Shown: one piece after another, positions 24,001 through 35,622 of the stretch | Layout of the letters: the number at the start of each line of letters is the position of its first letter | Position numbering within the stretch: position 1 is the stretch's first letter | Assembly (NCBI GenBank): GCA_963920705.1 | Contig: OY987236.1 | Span: forward strand, 13,530,886-13,594,885 | Direction of reading: 5' to 3' | Length of the DNA: 64,000 bases | Source of the DNA: Odiellus spinosus | Lineage: Eukaryota > Arthropoda > Arachnida > Opiliones > Phalangiidae | Made by a program: the position numbers and the translations under genes | Notes under the pieces: model-generated | The model's input: only the letters and a program-made list of their open reading frames with translations | What the model was told of the DNA's origin: nothing | Database searches by the model: none

Positions 24001-24560
24001 CCAAAGCATTTTCTACCGCTGGCAGCCAGTGTCAGTTAAAATTTCAAACCAGTGGGGTTATTTTTTCATGGTGATTTTCAGTCAACACTTTCTACCCCAT
24101 CCTCCCTTTGCGGTAAGCCTGATAAAGAAAAATTCTTCACTCCACTGCTCTGTATAATACAACAACGGTTGTTAAAAGCCTCCTCCATTCGATCCTTGCT
24201 TTTACGTGTCGGAACCACAGGTCGGTTCTTGCCCTGTAGTTGGATTAGACCAACACTTCTGTTCTGCCGTTAATAGTCTCATGTGTAGGCCTTGGTAGCT
24301 CAGTTGGTTAGAGTGTGGGACAGTTACTGAACGACCCTGAGGTGTGTCTTATGTTGTCATATCAGGATTCCTGTTTATCCACTTAAATCATGTTTAAACC
24401 GTACCTAATGGTTGTTAAAAACCTTCTCCATACCATGTTATTCTATCTTTTAGGACAGTGATCGGCAGAATAAACTTTCCCTTTTCTGTTATATCAGAAT
24501 CACATTCAGTTTGTTCCTGAAAAAATAAGAGTCCTTCACTCCTTCTTCAAGTTGAAATAA
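24001..24560. repeat. SINE-like segment inside the 3.7-kb element
   Basis: GC-richer than its surroundings. Two imperfect repeats of GGTTGTTAAAA(G/A)CC(T/C)(C/T)CTCCAT at 24168 and 24411 flank a tRNA-like head. Weakly supported as a SINE, because no 3' tail or second copy is visible. Confidence 0.35.
24288..24345 (+). pseudogene. tRNA-like sequence (decayed tRNA or SINE head)
   Basis: GGCCTTGGTAGCTCAGTTGG followed by TTAGAGTGTGGGAC matches the acceptor and D-arm of a tRNA, including a good A box (TAGCTCAGTTGG). The anticodon arm is only partly recognisable and no B box (GGTTCGA type) follows at the right distance, so it is not a working tRNA gene. Confidence 0.5.
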
Positions 24561-25269
24561 CTAGCAAAGGCTTAAGCTTGATAGGATTATGCTAAGCAGC
24601 TAACATACTCGTGAAGGAATTATTGCATATGTTCGAAACTTGAAATTTGGAAAATCATGAAGATTTATAACATATATAAATTAATAGATATGCCTACCTT
24701 TCAATCTGCGTTTCAGCAACCTTCGATTTCAAAGAGTTAAATACAAGTTAAGCTTGCGCCTAAATTGATGGCTCGGTCGCGTCTCTACTACGAAGAAAAC
24801 AGAGAGAATACTTAAACGAAGGAGGTGAAAGAGACTGCCCGTTTTCCCGTTCTAACGCGCTTACCGCTTATTGTGCGCTAGGTACAAGCTTCCACTCGTT
24901 TGTTACTCACTCAGAGATAGATATCACCTCCGCCAAAAAGTGACGCGGCACCAAGCGTTATTCTCTCGTCAAGGTTGCTAGAGATATTTCGCTGGGTTCT
25001 AGTCTCCCGAGCGTTAACATTTGAATCCACAAAAATACAATTTAAACCTTGGGGCGCTTGTTTTAGTTTACCTTCTATTAATGACATTAGATATTTTACT
25101 TTTCTCCAATTAAGATCCCAATAAAACATTAATATCAACAATATGTATAATAAGACTTACAATGATTTTGGAATAAAATTTCCAGCGTAGTTTTCATATC
25201 GCGGGGTTTCCGATTGTTAAGCCTAATTTGACAAAAGTAGGCGTAGGAAAAAAATTTCACGAGCTCGGT
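24561..25269. other. Interior of the 3.7-kb element, GC-rich patch
   Basis: 24745-25015 has many CpG dinucleotides in otherwise AT-rich DNA. A 76-codon minus-strand open frame (24911-25141) overlaps it, with no recognised motif. It could be captured host DNA. Confidence 0.3.
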
Positions 25270-25492
25270 TCGATAATACCTTTTGGGGTTTTAAAAAAGA
25301 CCTTCTTTACTCATTAAATACCCTTCGGAAGTCGAAAATACCCTAATGGTATTGAAAAGAACCCTTAAAAATTCATAGGGTGTGTTTAAGCGCCATCGGT
25401 AGTACTAATAAATACCTTAAGGTGTTTTTCCATTAAAAGTACCTTTTAAGGCGTTTAAAACGACCCCAAAAATACCTTCATTTTTTACAGTG

Positions 25493-27611
25493 TAGTATTT
25501 CTTGTTCTTTGTCTGTAGGGACACGTTCGTAAAAAGCCCTATGATATTTACCCAGAGAAAATAGTTATTTTTCTTTGAATGTGTCGATATACAATACTAT
25601 GCAAGTTCTATATAGCATTCCTTTTTTCTGTCCCATTATTTGGATACCGTTATTTGATTAGATAGCGTTTGCCTAGGCATAGGATGATTATTACTATCTT
25701 TATCTTGCTACCCAAATTGATAAGGCTTTTTTTCCTCTATAATGTTATACAGTCTTATGGGATTTCTTATAAGATGATATTGTAATTATTCTGTTGCTAG
25801 TCTTGTCGTCCTGGGCTTTGACTTGATCCATATATTCATGAAGGGCAGAATGAAGTGAAAGGCTAGACGTTATTTCCTATTCAATGTCATCTTAAAAACT
25901 ATTTTTCCTTTTCCTAACCACGCCGAGCATAAATTAATATCCCACGGAACTCTTTATAAGTTGTATCTTGTCGGGAAAACTTGAGAAAGTTAAGCAACTT
26001 GGAAATATTGAACCAAAGATTTAGAAAGTGTTAAACGAAGGCTTAGCTTACTCTGGGATAGAGAATAAGCTAGGGGATTTGGAATTCAAATCAAAAGGTC
26101 GGGAAAACTCTTCCGGATTTTCCATATTATCAGTTAAAGTTCAGGAAACTTGATAAATTAGTTAATTAGTCATGGGAGAATTTAGGGAACTTGAAAAATA
26201 ATTTAGAAAGTCGGAAATTTTAAAATTACATTAAATGTTGATGATAAGCTTATGGGGTTGGAATATTATAGGTCGAAAGTTCAAGATAAAATAAGGTTAA
26301 AATGTTTTAATAATAATTAAAAAAAAACCGATTTAATCATATCAGTTGCAATACTAACTAACGCTCTTGAAATGTTCGTACTCTCATAATACCCAAGACA
26401 CCACGATATACCGTATTTTTGAGGTTGACGCTACAAATTATAATGCCAAAACAAAGATAACTTTTCAAATTAATTATATTAAGAAAATAATGACTTTTAG
26501 ACTCTGTAACCCTTTTCAAAAGTAACTTTCATCTTTCTGAATCCACTCATACCAAATTAGCCATGTTTATGGTTAAAAAGCTAGCGCATATAAGGTTTAG
26601 GTTTGCATGCACTCGGTGATACACCCTTTTGAAACAGGGCGACTCCCAAGATAGGGAACCATATATTTTCTACGAGCGCCTGTAAAAGTGTTTCAACCTC
26701 GGTTCACCGAAGTGTAGGGCAAAGCCGACGAGTAGGAGATATTAACGAAAATAATCTATGAAAATTTAAACAAATTTACAACAGTTTTTATTCATAATTT
26801 AAATACATGTTCCTCCCAAAACATATTTTAAATTAAAACTAATTCATCGTAATTCCAATTAATAGTTAACATAATTCTATTTTTTTTTCATAAAAGCAAA
26901 TTATTTTTAAGTATATTGGTATATTGGCACTCTATTTTATTTATTTTTATTAATCCTGGTAGCTAAGCTTTAATTATAAGCGCTTCTATAATTGGTTGGT
27001 GGTGTTTTGATAATGACGTCAGAGAAATCTCCACCAATCACTAAGCGATAGGGAGCCCCATACTCCTCAATAACCGGCCATGATCTTTGATTCCATTAGT
27101 CATTATTTATACAAATTCTTTTTTTTTTTCAACAAATATTTAAATATTTATCATATTTACACATATTTTAACGGCATTCTATACATTATGACGTCACGAG
27201 TTTTTTATATATATATACCACAAATTACTTAATATAGGTATATTATGCCGGCTAAAGAGATGTACCCTAATACCTAGTTTAGGCTTCGAAATCTCAACAT
27301 CATAATTTTACATAGGTTATACTAATTTTCTAAATCAATTAATTTATATTTTCCCCCGGTGATTATTTTTTACCTACAAGTGAGCGGTTTTATTCTTTAA
27401 TTTTAAGGTTTCATACTATTATTATAGGTTTTTTTATAACTTTATTATTATAAAATATATAATTTAAACACTTTTCTTAAATTATATTTTATATTTCATT
27501 ATTAATACTTTGTCCTTAACTTCTAGTGTGTTATTTCCGTTTACGAAGGTTGAAACGTCTATTTAGTTAAACTCCCTTAAATAAACGACGGCAGGATAAA
27601 CGTTTCAGAAG
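25493..27611. other. AT-rich intergenic DNA downstream of the receptor gene
   Basis: Mostly featureless. 26600-26735 has imperfect inverted arms. 26991-27040 is an inverted repeat (ATTGGTTGGTGG ... CCACCAATCAC) enclosing the palindrome TGACGTCA at 27014-27021; another TGACGTCA is at 27189-27196. Confidence 0.45.
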
Positions 27612-27617
27612 TTTATT
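27612..27617 (-). promoter_or_regulatory. Candidate poly(A) signal for the NPF receptor
   Basis: This is the first canonical AATAAA on the minus strand after the stop codon, and it implies a 3' UTR of about 480 bases. No AATAAA lies closer. A second candidate is at 27441..27446. Position only; no cleavage-site evidence. Confidence 0.3.
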
Positions 27618-28094
27618 AGATATATATACGGTAGTGATGGCGATTTTACGGGTTTTAACTGTCGGAAATTATTATTCAGTTGACACAATATATCCACCAC
27701 TGACGTTTAAAGGTTAAACTAATATTGAATTATTTTTTTTTTTTCCAAGGTTTTTTCGTAACTTATGTTTGTTTTATAAATCGTATACTTATATATAATA
27801 CTTTTTTAACATTCGGTAAAAATGGGAGGTTATTTCTACTGTTATATACTGTATAAAGGATAAATATCATGGTGGTTTTTATATTTCATTTCATTGACTT
27901 TCCCGTGTTTTTGGTTTAGTTTCGATATATAAAAAATATTATCATTCAATTATCAATTTTACCAAGAACAATCATTTTCTGTTTCTGACAGGATCTTTTT
28001 ACGTTAAATTGGCACCGTATTGTTTAGTAATTATAGGGTTAGGGTATTGTTTAAAGGTTTGAACGGGTGTAATTAAGGGTTAACGACCGTCGAA

Positions 28095-29893
28095 TCATAC
28101 GGTTTCGTTTTGAGTCGTGGCGATTTGTAATCGTACGGAATCGGTGTCGGAGCTGTAACGAACGGACGTTGGTATTTCTTTGATTTGTAAAGGGGGTGTT
28201 GAAACTGCCAATAACGTGGTACTGGTGCCGTCTTTAGTAGAGAGCCCGTTGCCCGTTTTGGGTAGTAGAGACTCGTGACCCGTGTCGTGGCCGTTGCACG
28301 TCCTCTCAGCGGCTGGGACGTACGATCTCCTGGCCCCCGAGACGAAATTGGCGGCGACCCCGCCACCTACGCCTTCTTGGAAACAGGGTAAGACCAGTTT
28401 GAACTCCTTTCGGAAATTCTCGTTGAGCCAAGCGTAGAGAAAAGGGTTGTAGCAAGTAGAACTCATGGCGGCGGCGTGCGATAGAAAGTAGAATACGCTG
28501 ACGTAACGCCAACTCGAGGCCGGGATGTAGAAGTCTTGCAAGAGGTTATAGACGTTGAGCGGCATCCAAGAAGCGCCGAAGATGACCACCATGGAGATTA
28601 ACATTCGGTTGGTGCGTCGGGTTCTTTCCCTTTCCATTTCTTCCTTACGAAGACTCTTGGCTCCTGGTTTGAATTTGGCCCGGTCGCGCAGACGAACGCA
28701 CACCTGCAAGTAGCACAGGCTAATGATGATGAAAGGAATGACAAATTGGAGCACCGACGTCGAGATTGAGAACCATTTGCGGGTCGTTTCGTGCGGCCAT
28801 ACCTGTTAAATGAAATTAAAAAATAGTTTTCAAAATTTCCCTTTCCCTTTATGGACATCATTCCGTTATTTACTACATGAAGGCAAGTGGTGTAAATTAA
28901 TCGCGGGGCTAACGCTGTGGAGGCCTTTACAGCGAAACGTGTGACTATCCTACCACAGTACACCGTATATACGAAGCATTCCCACCACTGATGGGGTCTA
29001 ATATTGTGTAGTGATTCCTCCACCTTCAAAAAGATTTTCCGCGAAAAAAAAAAAAAAAAAAAAGCTACGTCGTTTTCAAATGAAACGAACCACGGTAAAA
29101 ATATATTCATTTGTACATATGTACTTTCCGTGTCAAGAAATTATAGCATCTATACATTATCTCACGCGCTGAAAGAAGCGTTCGAATATTTGAAGACTCT
29201 ATCGTTTGTCTTATCGCTTACCTCTTCGCAATATAGATTTTCATTTTGGTCGACCACACTCATGAAAATTCCATAGGGTAGCGTGAGGAGAGCGGCGGCC
29301 AACCAAACGCCAATGATGATCAGAATACAGAAGGTAACCTTCAGTCTCGACTTGAACGGGTAAATGATGACGAAAAATCGATCGATGGCGATGGACATGA
29401 GCGTGAAGGCCGAAATATAGACGCTGACCCCTTGCGCGTACGGAACCAAATGGCACAATACCGTCCCGAAGACCCATTGGCTCAAGAAGGTATATAAGGG
29501 AGTGAAGGGCACCGCGAACATGCACAACAGAATGTCCGACAACGCCAAGTTGGTGATAAAGTAATTGGTCACCGTTTGCATGTTACGATTACGAAAGACC
29601 ACGTAGCAAACCAACACGTTTCCGCAAATGCCCACTACGAAGATGATGACGTAGAGGCAACAGAAAAAGGCTTGCACCGCGGGTAATTGGATAATAGTGT
29701 CTTCCGCCATCTTGTCTTCGTCTTGGGAGTAATTTAAATTCATCAGGGAAACGTTTTCAGAGGTTAAGTAAGCCGATAGTGCGGCGATATTCGCGAAGGG
29801 TAGATTATTCACCAATTTTAAATGTAGTGGCGTTTTGGCCCACGGATCTAATCCATCCTGTTCGGGAGTTTCCATTTCTAGACTGATTGACAT
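28095..29893 (-). CDS. NPFR: Neuropeptide F / NPY-type G protein-coupled receptor
   Basis: Two coding exons: 29893..29222 (224 codons) and 28802..28095 (235 codons plus TGA), joined by a phase-0 intron, give 459 residues, a normal length for this family. The start ATG has A at -3 and an in-frame TAA 15 bases upstream. Visible class A landmarks: N-glycosylation sites N47 and N54; TM1 with GN (N92); TM2 LALSD (D120); C147 paired with C222 in loop 2; DRF at 171-173 in place of DRY; W197 in TM4; TM6 with FGASWMPLN (299-307); TM7 NPFLY (343-347); a helix-8 segment NENFRKEFK and a likely palmitoylated C364. The spliced junction reads CEE-VWPHE. The segment from RTNRMLIS to ENFRKEF is the hallmark of protostome NPF receptors and molluscan NPY receptors. 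These receptors sit in the plasma membrane, bind NPF peptides and usually couple to Gi/o. A related RYamide-type receptor is less likely. Non-coding 5' exons cannot be excluded. Confidence 0.9.
28803..29221 (-). other. Intron of the NPF receptor gene
   Basis: A 419-bp phase-0 intron with donor AG|GTAAGC (GT at 29221-29220) and acceptor TTTAACAG|GTA (AG at 28804-28803). It splits the second extracellular loop just after the conserved cysteine, in the CEE/VWP segment. It holds a 20-base homopolymer, T on the coding strand (A at 29044..29063 on plus), which probably arose by slippage. Open frames running into it from both exons are read-through artefacts. Confidence 0.88.
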
Positions 29894-31087
29894 TTTGTCG
29901 CTATTTTATGACGTATAAGTTTCCTGTGTGGACTAAGCCTCGCGCCTTTCACGATTTTATCGAATATAAAGTTGTATGTAGATTATTTTACAGGCACCAT
30001 CGTACGTGGCACGCAATTGCAATACCGAGAATTTTTAACTCTTATTTTGTCCGTACACGTATTGAGTGATTGAGTATTTCGTTTCTTTCATGCTCGGATT
30101 ATTTTATTCCCGTTTTTATTTTAACATTTTTTGGTACGTGAAGAATTGGTAAAAATGCTGTTGTTTTGGTGTAGATAAATCTGTCGCATTTCTCATAACT
30201 TCCACCAATATTTATTTCTTAGGTTCAATGTTGTATATACTGAAAGCAAGGTGTATGTCGTGGCTGGGAAAAGATTTCGTTGAGAGTTTTAACCTTGGGA
30301 GTATTTCCGTGAAACTGTAAAGAGAAAGATAGCAGAAAAAAGTTAGGTTATTGATTATTGCAAGATGAAAAAACAGTTTAGACTGAAATGCTAGAATAGT
30401 CATTTAATAAAATTCCCTTCAGATTTGCTTCTCAGGAAGACTTAGGTACAAAAGTGTGGTCTTTCGTGGTTGGTCAAAATTTTGGCCAACTTGATATTGT
30501 CAAAATTCCAACCGAAAATGCCATTGCCATACTACACCAAAAGGTTATACTGCTTGAGGCCTGCTTGAATGGAATTTTTATTTAGTATTTTTTCATTTTA
30601 AGTTGGCCTAAAGGGAAAGTTCGTAGGAAGAGATCGGGGTTTGGACAAAATAATCCACAACTATCAGTTAATCAGTTAAACATAAAAAATAATCGGAAAA
30701 TTATTCGCGATTACTCAAGCGCATATTGTATCCCTTGGCAGCTTGCTTAAAGGGAGAATGCTACCTTTAATTGTCAATCTAGTTTGATTTTAATACAATT
30801 TGTTTCGTTTAGCTCAATTTTTTATATTTTTAGATAAAAACGTGAATTTTCGTGAGAATTGTCATTAAGATTAAAGTAATTTATTTCCAATATAAAGGCG
30901 AAAAAAGTTTATACACTTTAATGATCGCAAGTCGACCCCAAAAATATATGAAATAGATTTTATAAGAAAAATAACTCTTGTTAAGAATCAGTTTGAGAGC
31001 TTCAGCGATTATATAAAAATATTAAAAAAAAAAAAAATATTTGAGTAATAGAAGTTATTACAAACAGTAGGATAGAAAACTAGGTTC
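29894..31087. other. Upstream region of the receptor gene
   Basis: No core promoter could be identified with confidence. GATTTTATCGAATATAAAGT near 29953 recurs at about 32203. 30631-30735 is a partial family Q copy (AGATCGGGGTTTGGACAA). A lone family C end after TTAA is at 30747-30770 (AGGGAGAATGCTACC). Confidence 0.4.
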
Positions 31088-31715
31088 AAGCCTTGTTCAG
31101 ACAATACACCACATTGATCCAACTCGATGAGTAAGCAAAAATTGGTCTCTGATCTTAAGAACCAAGTTTTTGGTGGCAAATTCTCCAAATTATATTCACA
31201 GGATACAACCAACGATATAGAATATATTTTTAACTGGATGCAACTAGTTGACTGAGCCTCTCAATAGGGAGAGGGCAATTAACAATAACTGGCAATATTA
31301 AGCATTATCTAGTGAGAAACAATGGCTACATGCCGTAACCAAGAAAGTATAGAAGTTACGTGGGGACTCTTAGACCACTTTTGGTATTACTAGCAGAGAT
31401 ATCTCTGCGCTATCTGATTGGTCCATGGCGTCAAAACGTTTACGACACACAATTTAGCATCTTAATGAGAATGGGCGAGATATCCTGAAAATAACTGAGA
31501 ATAATTGTAAAGATAGAACCAAAATATGTCGTGCTAAATAATTTGTCTCTCAATCGGTATTTTTTTAAAACTAAGCGATTAAACCTGGGTTTCTTTCTAA
31601 CCCTCACGTTAGACAAGTATGTTTTATTGGTTACACAATTTATCCTTTAATTTTTCCTTTAAATTAGGCTTAATATCGTGTTGTTTCAAAAAATTGAATC
31701 ATCTGAACAAGCCTT
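31088..31715. mobile_element. MITE, family A, copy 3 (628 bp)
   Basis: Ends AAGCCTTGTTCAGA (31088-31101) and TCTGAACAAGCCTT (31702-31715) are inverted repeats with one mismatch. The longer interior suggests internal insertion relative to the 327 and 370-bp copies. Non-coding. Confidence 0.65.
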
Positions 31716-32378
31716 TAGTTTCACGATAGTTTTCCGTAACGTTTATTTTGGGAAAGAAATATCATTAGGAAGTATATTTTATTTCTTAAAAGAAAAGTTT
31801 TTTCTGTAAATTCTAGATTTGATGTAGATCCCATAAATCGTTAACCATTTCTTTTAAATTCAACGTAACACCGAAGTACGATAAATAAATGAAACAGGTG
31901 CTGTAGTCCTATTTTTTTAATGGGAAAAAGTAGTAAGGTAAACTCAATCGTTTACGCTATCCCGCCTCTAACTACACTATCAACTTTCAATTGATAAATA
32001 TTTCTACTGGGAATATCATCTCTTTTCAGCCCCTCCAACTTTTTCAAAAGTTGTCAGAAAAATCCGAGTAGAATTTATTTTCAAATACGAAAGTTATAAA
32101 TTATTCCGCTTGCACCGTATATATATTTTTTATTATTTTTGAAAGCTGAATACGCCAGTGTTCAAGAATGAATTTGTAGAACTACTTTAATTTCGTATAA
32201 GATTTTATCGAATATAAAGTCCCCCTCAATCTTCTCTATACTTTTATATAAAAAAAGGGTTGGAAAAGTAAATTATAGTAGAAGTGGCGGTAAAAACAAA
32301 CAATAAGAAAGTTGTACCAGTCGTTTTAATATTTGTTTCCCACAGAATATATTCCATATGTTCCCCCCTTAGATTAAT
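31716..32378. other. AT-rich intergenic DNA
   Basis: Nothing recognisable except the 20-base repeat noted at about 32203. Confidence 0.4.
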
Positions 32379-32382
32379 TTAA

Positions 32383-32816
32383 AGTGAGGCTGTCATGAAT
32401 TTTTCGTGGAATCCAAATGAAAATGGAGTAGCATTTAAATATATATCAAAAGTTTATTACTTTATTATAAACGTTAACATCGCCCCTTAGCTTAATACTA
32501 TCAGTGAGGTTAGTGTAATGTAATGTGAGGTTATGTAACGGCAGATTCTGATTCGAGACACTATGTGGGCCGCAGTCCACGTGTAAATACTGAAATCGGA
32601 AGCCCCACCATTTGGAGAAATTTCTATGTTGGGAGGGAAGAAAATATAGCCAAGCGCGGCCCACCTAAATTTCGTCCCTCTCTCCCGACTCAAAATATTG
32701 AGGAACAGTCCAAATCACTGGAGCCAGACAGGGGTGATGACTTTTTGGCTACTTTTATAAGTGATGGGCTATGACGTAAAAGTAGACCCTTGCTGTTAGC
32801 ATTAAGCTACGGGGCC
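32383..32816. mobile_element. Family G end plus family F element, copy 1
   Basis: TTAA (32379-32382) and AGTGAGGCTGTCATG start a family G element. Inside, 32482-32816 is family F with ends CGCCCCTTAGCTTAATACTA and the complement of TAGCATTAAGCTACGGGGC. The GC-rich core (GATTCTGATTCGAGACACTA ... ATATAGCCAAGCGCGGCC) recurs at 49690-49870 (inverted) and 56875-57150. Open frames in the core are discussed as a finding. Confidence 0.65.
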
Positions 32817-32960
32817 TTGTTTACTTTTATTGAATAATGTAGTAGGCTTTTGTATAAATATATACACACATATGTCACAGAAAAATTTAAATTAACAGTA
32901 AAAATACATATTTTATAATCGCCTTTTCGAAATTTTTAAATAAAAATTGCCCACATCTCT

Positions 32961-33055
32961 GTGGTCACGTGATTTCGCTTTTGTAGAACATACAGTTGAT
33001 CCCCTAGCGATCTGGCCCGTAATAAGGTTGCTTTCGCGAAGTCGATTCGTAAAAG
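32961..33055. repeat. Family H segment, copy 1
   Basis: Contains GGTCACGTG, GTAGAACATACAGTTGAT and TAATAAGGTTGCTTTCGCGA, also seen at 36384, 38391, 50095 (inverted) and 55845 (inverted). These segments tend to lie a few hundred bases from a family G terminus. Confidence 0.7.
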
Positions 33056-33562
33056 TACTTTAACTTTTGATATGCAAGGTGTATAATAAAGTTGGTGCGC
33101 TGAATTTATTTTACCGGTTGCCTTGGAGATAAATATATCGTTAAGTCGGACCGAGTTCGTTTTCTAATTACTGTTACCGTAGAGATAAGTATTTCGGAAA
33201 GTCTTAAATTTAGTTCAAACAAGAGATTTTATAATACCGAACTTTTTAAGATTAACGGATATTTACGGCCAATGGAATTTTAATTCTCAGATCAAATAGT
33301 TTTTATGGTTTATGTATTAGAAGTACCAGTAGTAATCCCACTTAGCATTTTCTCTATTCAGAATTCTCGATGCAGAATGTTTTAAGGATATAAGAATTGC
33401 TCCTATTAAATTTCTGCTTAAATAGAGGGTGAAAAGGAAAATGTCGTAATAATCTTTTTACCGATTTTACTATTAAATATAAGATTTGTTCGAGTATTAT
33501 AACATGGGAATTATTCCAAAAAATAGTAAAAGATTCATATTTCATGGTATTCAATTAAAAGA

Positions 33563-33900
33563 AGACCCTTTAACTAATCAGAAGGCTCCTCACCTTTGGC
33601 TTCATAAAATATCCGCGACACGCGCTGTTGTACGCACGATTGAACTCTAGAGATTTAACGCGATTCAAAGAGCGTGCCGCTGCACGTGTTGCGGGGATCT
33701 TCTTAAGTCAAATTAAGGGTGTCTTTTGATTAGTTCCGAGGTTCTTCTTTTATATGAATGCCAAAATCTGGAAGTTTCCGATTTTTTGTGCAATTCTTAG
33801 ACACTTCCTGAATGTTTTATTACGCAAACAAGTCTTATTTCTAAGAATCATAATCATTCACCCTCCCTGTAATCATTTTTTAATGCTGCAAGTTTTGGGA
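33563..33900. mobile_element. Family U element, copy 1
   Basis: Inverted blocks CTTTAACTAATCAGAAGG (33570) and TCTTTTGATTAGTTCCGAGG (33722) bound a segment with GTGTTGCGGGGATCTTCTTAA; it continues into ACACTTCCTGAATGTTTTA. Matches 45690-45960 and more weakly 52510-52640. Non-coding. Confidence 0.55.
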
Positions 33901-35199
33901 TGTAACGAGGCATATAGAGATCAAACAAGAGTGCAGCGTAGTTTTATTCCTTTAATTCCATTAAAATTGCAAATATATAAGGTCTTGGAACATTTTTCAA
34001 TAGTCGTAAGTTTCAAACTTTTGCATCTAAACTGTTTGAAAGCTTTTAAAACCTTTTCCCATTCGTTATGAATATAAATTTATATTTAAGAGCATTTGTT
34101 GACTTTGATAAGCTTTTATACCCCGGTGACCCAACATCATATACCTTTAAATACGCAAAATCTTTACCGGGTACAGTATATTTAAAACCTTTTAATAATC
34201 TCTCTCGTTCAAATGTTTAATGCGATGCTATCATCATAAAGTCAAATGTATTTTTTTAGGTTATTTATAATATTTAAAATCCAAATTCAAAGTTTTACAT
34301 CTTATTAAATACAGATTTTATTTTTTATTTATTTTTTCTGGAACGACAAGATTATCGATAAGTTTAAAATGAAAGGCAGGACTTTCTTAATTAATGACGT
34401 TCACGAAGAAGACTATACGCAAGCAATATACATACGTGCCAGAACTGTCTTATCTAAAATTTATAATTCTCCAGAAGCGTCTGTCTGTCTGCTTGTGGGG
34501 AACTCCAAAATTTTCATACAAAACTAGATGCATGTTGATTAACTTTGTTGCAAACTCCGGTTCAATTTGGTTTTTATTTCTTTTTTTGACAGGTATTAGC
34601 TAGATCGAATATAATTCTTTCTCTTGTGAAATGTTTTTATAGCGTATTTGCCTTGATTTTTTTTTTACCTTCTTTCCAAAAATTCTATTCAAATTCTAAA
34701 TGGTTTTGATTAGAAATCAGTGACAGCGTCACTTTAAATCCTTTTAAGATTTCAAATCGAGCCTCGTTTGAAATTTAAATTATCTCGCTATTTCGTAGTT
34801 CCTTAACTGAAACTGTGGTTTTAATTATGTTCAACTCGATACCGCGTACAATTTGCCTAAATACAACAAGATGATGATGATGATGAAAATGGCACATTCG
34901 TAACGCGGTACTGATGGGATTGTTGCCTTCTCACTAGATCGAACCAATCAACGTCTCAATTATAGCTAGCTCGCTATGAAATTGCCGCAATTATTGGAAT
35001 TCCTTCTAAGTCTCCGTGGATCGTTAACCCCGGCTCTCAACCAAATACTATTACGCCTTAAGCTGTCTGGGAAGTTCAGTAAATTTCCAAAATATTTTGT
35101 TTTTAAGTAACTTGGCTTTAAAGGGATGATTAAGTAGTCAGATTTATATTGAAAAAATAAATAATAATGATACAAACCCAAGTTAAAATGATAGAGAAG
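33901..35199. other. AT-rich intergenic DNA
   Basis: Short (GAT)n-type tract near 34868-34884. No gene or transposon recognised. Confidence 0.4.
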
Positions 35200-35622
35200 C
35201 GGTTTTCCAATTGATCAACTTTCAAATGAACGACTAGGGGTTACTTCCAATTGATCGACTTTCAAATGATCGACTAGGGGCTATTTTCAATTGATCTACT
35301 AGGGCGATTTCAAATGATCGACTATGGGTTATTTCCAATTTATCGACTAGGGGCTAGTTTCAATTGATCTACTAGGGTCTATTTCCAATTGATCGAATGG
35401 GGGTTATTTCCAATTGATCGACTTTCAAATGATAGGTAAGAGGTTATTTCCAATTGATCGACCAGGGATCATTTCCAAATTATCGACTTTCAAATGATAG
35501 ATAAATGGTTATTTCTAATTGATCAACTTTCAAATGATCGACTACGTGCTACTTCCAATTGATCGACTTTCAAATGATCGATAAGGGGTTATTCCCAATT
35601 GATCAACTTTCAAATGATTGGC
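35200..35622. repeat. Degenerate tandem repeat, unit about 40 bp
   Basis: About eleven units alternating CAATTGATCGAC, TTTCAAATGATCGACTA and GGGGTTATTTC. Unit lengths vary because the GATCGACT half-motif is itself duplicated. Old and diverged. Confidence 0.85.

Larger units (their letters stand above)
21797..25492. mobile_element. 3.7-kb non-autonomous element with 20-bp terminal inverted repeats
   Basis: TACACTGTAAAAAATAAAGG (21795-21814) is the inverse of the sequence at 25475-25494 with one mismatch. If TA is the target duplication, the element ends are CACTG. Both subterminal zones are rich in AATACC/GGTATT motifs: left 21830-22330, right 25270-25480. The left zone has an 87-bp repeat (copies near 21957, 22043, 22131, 22218, 22303). 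The middle holds two 21-bp satellites and about 1.5 kb of unrelated DNA with a tRNA-like head and a GC-rich patch. No transposase frame is present. Confidence 0.72.

Noticed and set aside
27014-27196. TGACGTCA palindromes as regulators of the receptor gene
   Set aside because: They lie about 0.9-1.1 kb beyond the 3' end of the coding region, and similar motifs occur at 836 and 60651 without genes.
28030-28055. TTAGGG-like bases suggesting an interstitial telomere repeat
   Set aside because: Only one or two imperfect units; not an array.
28073-28512. Additional minus-strand frames inside exon 2 of the receptor
   Set aside because: Shadows of the receptor reading frame in GC-rich coding DNA.
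28598-29110. 170-codon minus-strand frame across the receptor intron
   Set aside because: It is read-through of intron and exon 2 in the wrong frame; the spliced frame is clearly the real one.
29241-29525. 94-codon minus-strand frame inside exon 1
   Set aside because: Shadow of the receptor exon.
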